A DNA stretch of 6,862 nucleotides from an uncultured Oscillospiraceae bacterium (GTDB lineage: Bacteria > Bacillota > Clostridia > Oscillospirales > Acutalibacteraceae): contig CABQCM010000069.1 of the NCBI GenBank assembly GCA_902462665.1, positions 1-6,862 on the forward strand, written 5' to 3'. The first letter of the stretch is position 1, and each line of letters opens with the position of its first letter. A program made the translations under genes and the position numbers. This document shows, piece after piece, positions 1-4,487 of this stretch. The notes below the pieces were generated by a model. The model ran no database searches. It saw only the letters and a list, made by a program, of their open reading frames with translations, and was not told where the DNA came from.

Positions 1-24
1 GGTGTCAATATATTGCTTTTTCAT
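1..24 (-). CDS. Start of a truncated gene downstream of the retron RT (candidate retron accessory/effector)
   Basis: Reading the minus strand leftward from 24, an ATG opens the frame MKKQYIDT, which continues off the window edge in phase. A purine-rich AGAGGA (37-42) lies 12 nt upstream, slightly far for a Shine-Dalgarno. An in-frame ATG at 36 would sit directly against that motif and is a poorer start. The gene follows the RT stop by 68 nt on the same strand, and no terminator is visible between them, so co-transcription with the retron is plausible. Retrons commonly carry an effector or accessory gene next to the RT, so this is the natural candidate. Eight residues cannot identify a family. 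Reality of the start is moderately supported; function is unknown. Confidence 0.4.
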
Positions 25-92
25 GGTGAAAACCATTCCTCTTTTTGTCTTTTGTCGTCTCTCTGAGACAGTTTTTTATCCTTTTACCGCGT

Positions 93-1037
93 TCATTTTG
101 GCGTGTTTTCGTACTGCGCGGCGGCCAGCTCTTCCCGAAGCCACTGCCGGTAACCCAACATTTCCTCCCGATCGGGCGAAGCTGAGAGAACAAAGCCGAC
201 CTGCCCCAGCAAACGATGCAGATACCGCTGCGGGTCGTCGTCGCTCCCGATTTGCCGCAGGTGCGACGAAACTCCAAATTTTTGACAATAATAAATTTCT
301 TGCCGCAGCCGCTTGCGGTACGAGCTTGGAACATTCACCCTATCGTTGACCACCAGGCCGGTGACCGTCTGGCGGTGGTGGCAGTCGGTGCATTTGGTCT
401 TTCTCTCATTGAGTCGAAAGCCGTATGCGGCCAGTTCCTTTCGAACCAGAGTCATCACCTCGGCAGCGTCCAGCGGCCCAGAAAAGGCCATATCGTCGCA
501 GTAACGGGTGTAAACAATGCCCCGCGCGGCACACCAGCCGCCCACACGATTGTCAAATTCGCGCAGAATGATGTTGGAAATGGCGGGCGAGGTGGGCGCG
601 CCCTGAGGAAGCGCGTCACGATAATAGCAAAGCATGGCGAGCAAAATTCGATTCTGTTCGGAATATTGCTCGGGCGGGAATACCTTGTCCTTCACGGTGG
701 AATAGCGCACCGAGTCAAAAAAATGCCGGATATCCAGCTTGAGCACCCGTACCTTGCCCGCATGTACGCGCGCGTTTTTGACAATACCGCCGCCGTATCG
801 ATAGGCGGTGGCGTAAGGGGATATTTCGGCGCGGCTCAACAACACGCGCAATATTTTTCTTTGAATGGATTTTAACAGCTCGTCCGGCACCGAAAGCTGA
901 CGGTGAGAGCCGTCGGCCTTGGGCAGCGACACTGTATGATAATGCGTCCCCAAGCGATTGCTGACGGCATAGAGCGTCTTAGCTTTGACTCCCAAATCCT
1001 GCTCCAGGGAGGAAAGCTCGCGGTATACGATTGTCAT
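93..1037 (-). CDS. Retron-type reverse transcriptase
   Basis: RNA-dependent DNA polymerase that would copy the msd part of the adjacent ncRNA into msDNA joined to RNA. The protein is 314 residues, normal for a retron RT. Visible motifs in order: the retron-specific NAxxH (N88-H92, NARVH); motif A with LDIRHFFDS (first catalytic Asp D102); motif B PQGAPTSPAISN (144-155); the catalytic YxDD as YCDD (179-182, D181 and D182); and retron-specific VTG (225-227, in VTGLVVND). The C-terminal third is basic and aromatic (RKRLRQEIYY, 241-250), in the thumb region that reads msr structure. The ATG at 1037 is chosen because AGGGGG (1047-1052) lies about 9 nt upstream and homology starts there. The open frame continues to 1250, but that extension lies inside the ncRNA. 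The a2 repeat ends 26 nt before the start codon. Family assignment is near certain; the retron subtype is not determined. Confidence 0.95.
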   Translation of the reverse strand: MTIVYRELSSLEQDLGVKAKTLYAVSNRLGTHYHTVSLPKADGSHRQLSVPDELLKSIQRKILRVLLSRAEISPYATAYRYGGGIVKNARVHAGKVRVLKLDIRHFFDSVRYSTVKDKVFPPEQYSEQNRILLAMLCYYRDALPQGAPTSPAISNIILREFDNRVGGWCAARGIVYTRYCDDMAFSGPLDAAEVMTLVRKELAAYGFRLNERKTKCTDCHHRQTVTGLVVNDRVNVPSSYRKRLRQEIYYCQKFGVSSHLRQIGSDDDPQRYLHRLLGQVGFVLSASPDREEMLGYRQWLREELAAAQYENTPK

Positions 1038-1063
1038 TCGCTCTTTCCCCCTGTGAGCCAACG

Positions 1064-1073
1064 TGGAACAACA
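1064..1073 (-). repeat. Retron a2 inverted repeat arm
   Basis: TGTTGTTCCA on the minus strand, the exact reverse complement of a1. Pairing with a1 would place the 2'-OH of G1255 beside template position 1074, where cDNA synthesis should begin. It lies 26 nt before the RT start codon. Confidence 0.9.
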
Positions 1074-1255
1074 CAAAATGTATGGCGACTTGCAAAGCCA
1101 TATGGAATGTGCGGCCAACGCGCCGCACACCCGCAGCACACGCAGTGTGCTAGAATATGGCGATGCAATCGCCTGAGCGCATGCGAATGCGTCAAGGTTA
1201 CCCCAAACCGGCGGCGACTCGCCGCCGGCGCCAGAAAAAAGACCCGGCAAACCGC

Positions 1256-1265
1256 TGTTGTTCCA
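1256..1265 (-). repeat. Retron a1 inverted repeat arm
   Basis: TGGAACAACA on the minus strand, perfectly complementary to the arm at 1064-1073. Complementarity stops on both sides (A/C outside, G/G inside), giving exactly 10 bp. It begins at the predicted transcript 5' end, as a1 does in characterised retrons, and is followed by the candidate branching G at 1255. Confidence 0.9.
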
Positions 1266-1273
1266 TCGGGTTG

Positions 1274-1302
1274 ATTATAGCATGGAAAGAAGGGCAAAGC
1301 AA
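1274..1302 (-). promoter_or_regulatory. Promoter of the retron operon
   Basis: Minus strand: -35 TTGCTT (1297-1302), 17-bp spacer, consensus -10 TATAAT (1274-1279) preceded by TGC, an extended -10. The predicted transcription start is A1266 or G1267, exactly at the edge of a1. This agrees with the ncRNA beginning with a1 and supports both calls. An AT-rich stretch lies further upstream (about 1318-1355). Confidence 0.85.
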
Positions 1303-1648
1303 CCAGGCAAACGGGCGTAAAATAAAAATTGTAGTTTTTTAGTTTAAAGTAAAAAAAGCCAGCACTTTTATATTTGGGAAAAGGCCAGCCGCTGTTGCGT
1401 CACGGCAAAATGAAGGCAACCACATTACAGCGTGATTGTGCCGTCTGGCCCAATATACAAAAGAAGTTTTTTCCAAATATTGCACAAAAGACTTTTGTCC
1501 CCCTTTTTCAAAAGGCGGTGGGGGTCGAAGGGACGCCGCCCTGCAGTGCGCGAAATATTTCAGAAAACAAAGCCCAGGAGGGTTACGTCCTTACCGGAAG
1601 CACTGGATTTGTGCATTTTGCTGTTTTTTAACCGTTTTTCGGCAAGCT
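1303..1648. other. Non-coding gap between the retron promoter and the khpA terminator
   Basis: No frame here has convincing protein features or a good ribosome binding site with a family-like sequence. The left part (1318-1360) is strongly AT-rich, unlike the surroundings. Several inverted repeats occur. GGCCAG (1383-1388) pairs with CTGGCC (1445-1450) and encloses CGCTGT (1390-1395) with ACAGCG (1427-1432). ACAAAAG and CTTTTGT (1484-1498) form a near-perfect palindrome. CCTTTT and AAAAGG (1502-1515) lie inside a CCCCC and GGGGG pair (1499-1524). None is followed by a clear U-tract. It could be remnant intergenic repeat or an untested RNA. Confidence 0.5.
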
Positions 1649-1679
1649 AAAAAAGGCGCGGGAAACTCCCCGCGCCTTT
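1649..1679 (-). terminator. Intrinsic terminator after khpA
   Basis: On the minus strand the stem GGCGCGGG/CCCGCGCC (1669-1676 with 1655-1662), with a 6-nt loop, is flanked by AAA and followed by six U (1654-1649). It starts 17 nt past the khpA stop, so it ends the ylxM-ffh-rpsP-khpA transcript and separates it from the retron. Confidence 0.92.
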
Positions 1680-1695
1680 CTCTTGTTCGTCAGCC

Positions 1696-1935
1696 TTAGT
1701 CGATCTCAACCGCTACCTTCATATCCTTGCGGCTGGCAGCAGCGCGAGCAACCGTACGCAGGGCTTTGGCAATCCGTCCCTGCTTGCCGATGACGCGACC
1801 CATGTCACCCTCGGCAACGTGCAGATGATAGACGACAACGCCCTCCTCATCGGGCTCGTCGGCAGAGACGCTGACCTGGGAGGGATCCTCCACCAGACCC
1901 TGCGCCATAGCGATGATCAACTGTTCCATGTTCAT
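1696..1935 (-). CDS. khpA: KH-domain RNA-binding protein KhpA (YlqC)
   Basis: Small single-KH-domain protein of 79 residues, the family's usual size. KhpA binds RNA, usually with KhpB/Jag, and in Firmicutes influences cell division, elongation and small-RNA function in the cytoplasm. The KH signature GKQG (50-53, within VIGKQGRIAKALR) is intact, followed by the amphipathic helix ending in AAASRK. The acidic DEPDEEG (28-34) resembles the variable first loop. Start choice: ATG at 1935 (MNMEQLII) has AAAGG 7 nt upstream. ATG at 1929 matches many family members but has poorer spacing, and ATG at 1941 abuts a hairpin. The likely ribosome binding site lies in the 3' arm of that hairpin (1942-1960), so initiation may depend on its opening. 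The gene is last before the terminator; it follows rpsP by 146 nt. Confidence 0.95.
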   Translation of the reverse strand: MNMEQLIIAMAQGLVEDPSQVSVSADEPDEEGVVVYHLHVAEGDMGRVIGKQGRIAKALRTVARAAASRKDMKVAVEID

Positions 1936-1984
1936 TACCATGCCTTTGCCTTGCAAAGGCTTCCTTTCTTTCGGAATTTGCGCC
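1934..1984 (-). repeat. khpA leader, copy of the ffh leader repeat
   Basis: About 51 nt aligns without gaps to 3906-3956 with roughly ten differences. It includes GAAAGGAA, a hairpin (GCCTTTGC/GCAAAGGC at 1942-1960, 8 bp, 3-nt loop) and the segment into the start codon. Weaker similarity appears to continue to about 2027. The 3' arm holds AAAGG, the best Shine-Dalgarno for khpA. Confidence 0.75.
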
Positions 1985-2015
1985 CACTTCAGCCAAGCCG
2001 AAGCTGCCGCGGATA

Positions 2016-2038
2016 TTTTTGCGGCCCAAGCGCAAAAA
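2016..2038 (-). other. Stem-loop in the rpsP-khpA spacer
   Basis: TTTTTGCG (2016-2023) and CGCAAAAA (2031-2038) are exact complements with a 7-nt loop. It lies in the transcribed spacer upstream of the khpA leader and may be an RNA processing or stabilising structure. Confidence 0.45.
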
Positions 2039-2042
2039 CGGC

Positions 2043-2064
2043 GCGTGAAAAATATTTTTCACGC
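2043..2064. repeat. Perfect 22-bp palindrome after rpsP
   Basis: The arms are GCGTGAAAAAT and ATTTTTCACGC with no unpaired centre in DNA. As RNA it folds into a 9-bp stem with an AUAU loop. It starts 18 nt past the rpsP stop on the minus strand. The U-run is inside the stem rather than after it, so it is not a classical terminator. A 3'-end stabiliser, attenuator or protein site are alternatives. Confidence 0.7.
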
Positions 2065-2081
2065 TGTCTTGCTCTGGCATC

Positions 2082-2324
2082 TTAGAGTACGCCGTTCTTT
2101 TTGAGCAAAGCCTTGACCGTATCGGTCGGCTGAGCGCCGTTTTGCAGCCACTGCTTGGCTTTGTCGGCGTCGATTTTGACCTCGGCGGGCTCGGTCAACG
2201 GGTTGTAGTACCCAATCTCCTCAATAAAACGACCGTCGCGCGGATAGCGGCCGTCGGCTACCACGATGCGGTAAAACGGAGCCTTCTTCGCGCCCATGCG
2301 GCGGAGTCTGATTTTCACTGCCAT
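2082..2324 (-). CDS. rpsP: 30S ribosomal protein S16
   Basis: Small-subunit protein that binds 16S rRNA early and is needed for 30S assembly. The protein is 80 residues, the family norm. The signature N-terminus MAVKIRLRRMGAKKAPFYRIVVAD is followed by PRDGRFIEEIGYYNP and the C-terminal TDTVKALLKKNGVL. The ATG at 2324 is set by GGAGGTGA upstream with a CAAAC spacer; a longer open frame to 2345 would take in the ribosome binding site. It lies 236 nt after ffh on the same strand, in the usual Firmicutes order. No strong promoter of its own is seen, so transcription from the ylxM promoter is likely. Confidence 0.98.
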   Translation of the reverse strand: MAVKIRLRRMGAKKAPFYRIVVADGRYPRDGRFIEEIGYYNPLTEPAEVKIDADKAKQWLQNGAQPTDTVKALLKKNGVL

Positions 2325-2560
2325 GTTTGTCACCTCCAATTTCAATGGATACCCAAAAGCGGGCTGTTATCAAAAAGCGGGCGGTCGAACGAGAACCATC
2401 CGAACCCTGTTCGGAGGATTCTCACCCGGCCATACGCTCTGTAACCTTTCTTGTTTCGCCGGGACAATGCAATCCGCTTGCCCGGCGGGCGTTAAGGAAC
2501 GCAGCGGCGAAGGACTGCGATAGAAAAAATCCTGCTTTCTTGCTGAAGGAAATCGTGAAG
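2325..2560. other. ffh-rpsP spacer with RNA hairpins
   Basis: 236 nt without a supported gene. The main structure is a 15-position stem at 2391-2423. Other inverted repeats are CCCGGC/GCCGGG (2425-2430 with 2458-2463) and several short GC-rich hairpins. AAAAGCGGGC occurs twice (2355-2364 and 2373-2382). A GGAGGTGA ribosome binding site for rpsP is at 2330-2337. No clear terminator is present between ffh and rpsP, so the operon probably reads through. Confidence 0.55.
2391..2423 (-). other. Hairpin upstream of rpsP
   Basis: On the minus strand, arm GAGAATCCTCCGAAC pairs with GTTCGGATGGTTCTC around a 3-nt loop. There are 13 Watson-Crick pairs, one U-G wobble and one mismatch. The wobble pairs only in minus-strand RNA, which fits a transcribed structure of the operon. 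It is not followed by a U-tract. Confidence 0.55.
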
Positions 2561-3901
2561 CTACAGCCCAAAGCCCGGCGGGAGCTGCATCCTGCCGCGG
2601 CGGCCGCGCTTGCCCGGCTTCTGCATGGATTTAAACATCTTCTGCATTTCTTCAAACTGGCGGATGAGACGGTTGACGTCCTCCACCTTCTGCCCGCAGC
2701 CGGCGGCAATGCGTTTGCGCCTAGAGGCATTGAGCAGTTCCGGCTTGGCGCGTTCCTCCGGCGTCATCGATTGGATGATGGCCTCGGTGCGCGGAAGCTG
2801 CCGCTCGTCCACCTCGACGTCCCGCAACTTTTTGTCCATCCCGGGCAGCATGGATAAAATCTGCTTGATGGATCCCATTTTCTTAATCTGCTGGAATTGC
2901 GCCAACATGTCGTTTAAATCAAATTTATTTTGCTGGAGCTTGCGCGCGACCTCCATCGCCTGCTTTTCGTCCAGCTCGCTTTCCGCTTTCTCGATGAGGG
3001 AGAGCACGTCGCCCATACCCAAAATGCGGGAAGCCATGCGTTCGGGATGAAACGGCTCGATGTCGTCCAGCTTTTCCCCCGTGCCGGCAAACTTCACCGG
3101 ACAGCCGGTCACCGCCCGCACCGACAACGCCGCACCGCCGCGGGTATCGCCGTCGAGCTTGGTGATAATAACGCCGCCGATGCCCAGCGCCTCATGAAAC
3201 GCCTTGGCGACGTTGACGGCGTCCTGGCCGGTCATGGCATCGACCACCAGCAAAATATCGCTTGGCTGCAGCTCGGCCTTGATGCGGCGCAGCTCGTCCA
3301 TGAGCTGCTCGTCGACATGCAGCCGGCCGGCCGTATCCAGCAATACAAAATCGTGCCCGTAATCCTTAGCGTGGGAATAGGCTTCCTTGGCCGTTTTCAC
3401 CGGATCCTGCGTGCCGCGCTCAAACACCGGCACCCCCGCCGTTTCGCCCACAATCTTCAGCTGGTCGATGGCGGCCGGACGGTAAATGTCGCAGGCCACG
3501 AGCAGGGGACGGTGCCCCTGTTTTTTGAGCAGCTTGGCCAGCTTGGCGGCATGGGTGGTTTTTCCCGCGCCCTGCAGGCCGCAAAGCATGACCACCGAGG
3601 GGCCTTTTGCCGCAGTATTCAAATGACTCTGGCTCCCGCCCATGAGCTCGATCAGCTCCTGATTGACCAGCTTGACAACCATCTGGGAGGGGGTCAAACT
3701 CTCGGTCACCTTGGCGCCAATGACCTTTTCGGTCAGAGAGGCGGTAAAATCCTTGGCTACCTTATAGTTGACGTCGGCCTCCAGCAGGGCGAGGCGAACC
3801 TCCCGCATGACCTCGCGCACATCGGCCTCGGTCAGCTTGCCCTTGCTGCGCATCCGCTTGAATGCGGCCGACAGTTTATCGGATAATCCCTCAAACGCCA
3901 T
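2561..3901 (-). CDS. ffh: Signal recognition particle GTPase Ffh (SRP54)
   Basis: Protein core of the cytoplasmic SRP. It binds 4.5S/6S RNA and signal peptides of nascent membrane or secreted proteins and docks with FtsY. The protein is 446 residues, normal for bacteria. The N domain spans 1-95. The GTPase domain has P-loop GLQGAGKTT (108-116), DTAGR (189-193), TKLDGDTRGG (247-256) and the closing FAGTGEKLDDIEPF (271-284). The methionine-rich M domain follows from about 320, with the RNA-binding SRRKRIAAGCG (393-403; the usual GSG reads GCG) and a basic glycine-rich tail. The ATG at 3901 is chosen because MAFEGLSDKL matches the family start and AGGGTGA lies 5 nt upstream. The frame continues to a TTG at 3928 within a hairpin. 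It follows ylxM by 106 nt, as is usual in Firmicutes. Confidence 0.98.
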   Translation of the reverse strand: MAFEGLSDKLSAAFKRMRSKGKLTEADVREVMREVRLALLEADVNYKVAKDFTASLTEKVIGAKVTESLTPSQMVVKLVNQELIELMGGSQSHLNTAAKGPSVVMLCGLQGAGKTTHAAKLAKLLKKQGHRPLLVACDIYRPAAIDQLKIVGETAGVPVFERGTQDPVKTAKEAYSHAKDYGHDFVLLDTAGRLHVDEQLMDELRRIKAELQPSDILLVVDAMTGQDAVNVAKAFHEALGIGGVIITKLDGDTRGGAALSVRAVTGCPVKFAGTGEKLDDIEPFHPERMASRILGMGDVLSLIEKAESELDEKQAMEVARKLQQNKFDLNDMLAQFQQIKKMGSIKQILSMLPGMDKKLRDVEVDERQLPRTEAIIQSMTPEERAKPELLNASRRKRIAAGCGQKVEDVNRLIRQFEEMQKMFKSMQKPGKRGRRGRMQLPPGFGL

Positions 3902-3905
3902 ACCA

Positions 3906-3956
3906 ATCACCCTGCCTTTGCCATGCAAAGGGTTCCTTTCTATTGGAATCTACACC
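3906..3956 (-). repeat. ffh leader, copy of the khpA leader repeat
   Basis: Ungapped counterpart of 1934-1984, in the same orientation and at nearly the same distance from a start codon. The hairpin CCTTTGC/GCAAAGG (3915-3931) has 7 bp and a 3-nt loop. The khpA copy has one more closing G-C pair and a different loop. The ffh Shine-Dalgarno AGGGTGA (3907-3913) begins just beyond the hairpin. Confidence 0.75.
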
Positions 3957-4007
3957 AGCCGCGGCGAAATCGATCTTGCCGCGCAATTATTTTATGTCGC
4001 ACCCGGC

Positions 4008-4346
4008 TTATTCATCCCAGATACAGACCGACCGGGCCAGCTCCTCAATACGCTGTGTCGCATCGCTGGCGGGAAGCTCGCCGCACAAGGCGATAATCTG
4101 CCGCGCCGCACGATCCTGCTCCTCCAAACGCCGGAGCAACCCCAGCTCCCCCTCCAGCTCGAGGAGGCGGGCCTCCGCCCGTTTGATATAATCCCGCACC
4201 CCCTGCCGGGTGATGCCAAAACGGCCGGCAATCTCGGAAAGAGAAAGGTCGTTGTCGTAATAATCCGAAAAAATCTCCCGCTGCCGCTCCCCCAAAACGC
4301 TCCCATACAGGTCAAACAGCAGCGACATGGCAAGCTCCTTTGGCAT
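4008..4346 (-). CDS. ylxM: YlxM/p13-like SRP-associated HTH protein
   Basis: 112-residue member of the YlxM (UPF0122) family, which is nearly always adjacent to ffh in Firmicutes and, in streptococci, binds SRP RNA and modulates SRP function. A sigma-factor region-4-like helix-turn-helix is seen at about residues 34-60 (LSLSEIAGRFGITRQGVRDY), preceded by the family hallmark LLFDLYG (9-15) and YYDNDLS. A charged, possibly coiled-coil stretch follows (57-85). The ATG at 4346 is chosen because AAGGAGG sits 8 nt upstream and family members have a few residues before LLFDLYG. An ATG at 4328 also has a good AAAGGAG, so a shorter product is possible. First gene of the operon. Confidence 0.95.
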   Translation of the reverse strand: MPKELAMSLLFDLYGSVLGERQREIFSDYYDNDLSLSEIAGRFGITRQGVRDYIKRAEARLLELEGELGLLRRLEEQDRAARQIIALCGELPASDATQRIEELARSVCIWDE

Positions 4347-4365
4347 TGCAGTTGCCTCCTTGCCT

Positions 4366-4385
4366 GTAAAGCAATGTTGCTTTAC
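4366..4385 (-). promoter_or_regulatory. 5'-terminal hairpin of the ylxM-ffh operon mRNA
   Basis: GTAAAGCAA and TTGCTTTAC are exact complements separated by 2 nt (7-8 bp once a loop is allowed). The predicted transcription start is about 4388, so this stem-loop caps the mRNA 5' end, just before AAGGAGG. Such 5' stem-loops often protect mRNA in Firmicutes. Confidence 0.6.
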
Positions 4386-4394
4386 ACCTATGGC

Positions 4395-4422
4395 ATTATA
4401 CCATAAACCGCGCCGTTGTCAA
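4395..4422 (-). promoter_or_regulatory. Sigma-A promoter of the ylxM-ffh-rpsP-khpA operon
   Basis: Perfect TTGACA (4417-4422) and TATAAT (4395-4400) on the minus strand, 16-bp spacer, with TGG directly before the -10 (extended -10). It lies about 50 bp upstream of ylxM and 65 bp after the stop of the upstream regulator gene. The strength fits a housekeeping operon. Confidence 0.9.
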
Positions 4423-4487
4423 GAGAAAACCACCGGTTTGCGCCGAAAAAATTTCCATCTGCTGCACAGATTCGGGATAGCGGGACG

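Larger units (their letters stand above)
1064..1266 (-). ncRNA. Retron msr-msd non-coding RNA
   Basis: About 203 nt between a promoter and the RT gene, with the retron plan legible on the minus strand. The 5' end carries a1 (1256-1265, TGGAACAACA); the 3' end carries the exact complement a2 (1064-1073). Immediately after a1 comes GCGG (the G is at 1255), the expected branching guanosine and similar to the UAGCGAG context in retron Ec86. msr hairpins: 1230-1248 (5 bp, U6-containing loop), 1208-1228 (9 bp GC-rich stem, 3-nt loop) and 1172-1197 (CGCAT/ATGCG core plus a CCT-GA/TCAGG base with bulges). The msd outer stem pairs 1084-1103 with 1155-1173 in three segments (5, 5 and 7 bp). It encloses hairpins 1108-1129 (8 bp) and 1135-1151 (7 bp). 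The two C's at 1172-1173 are shared by the msd stem and msr hairpin 3, so the boundary is approximate. Reverse transcription would start near 1074 and end near 1173-1180, giving about 100 nt of DNA. Confidence 0.9.

Noticed and set aside
1038..1250. N-terminal extension of the RT open frame (about 71 more residues)
   Set aside because: It overlaps the msr-msd RNA, lacks RT similarity, and the ATG at 1037 has its own ribosome binding site.
1374..1699. Short plus-strand open frames in the intergenic gap
   Set aside because: Three overlapping frames with no ribosome binding site, low-complexity composition and overlap of the khpA terminator.
2043..2064. Palindrome as an intrinsic terminator of rpsP
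   Set aside because: The U residues are within the stem, and khpA lies downstream on the same strand without a promoter.
2346..2373. Possible rpsP promoter (TTGATA, 16 bp, TATCCA on the minus strand)
   Set aside because: The -10 is weak and would leave a very short leader; operon transcription explains rpsP better.
2930..3886. 318-residue plus-strand open frame opposite ffh
   Set aside because: It is the antisense shadow of a highly conserved GTPase gene in GC-rich codons, without a ribosome binding site or domain features.
3902..3928. TTG start adding nine residues to Ffh, and the matching TTG start at 1956 for KhpA
   Set aside because: Both lie inside the leader hairpin repeat with poor spacing from the purine-rich motif. 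The similar extra peptides come from the repeat, not from protein conservation.
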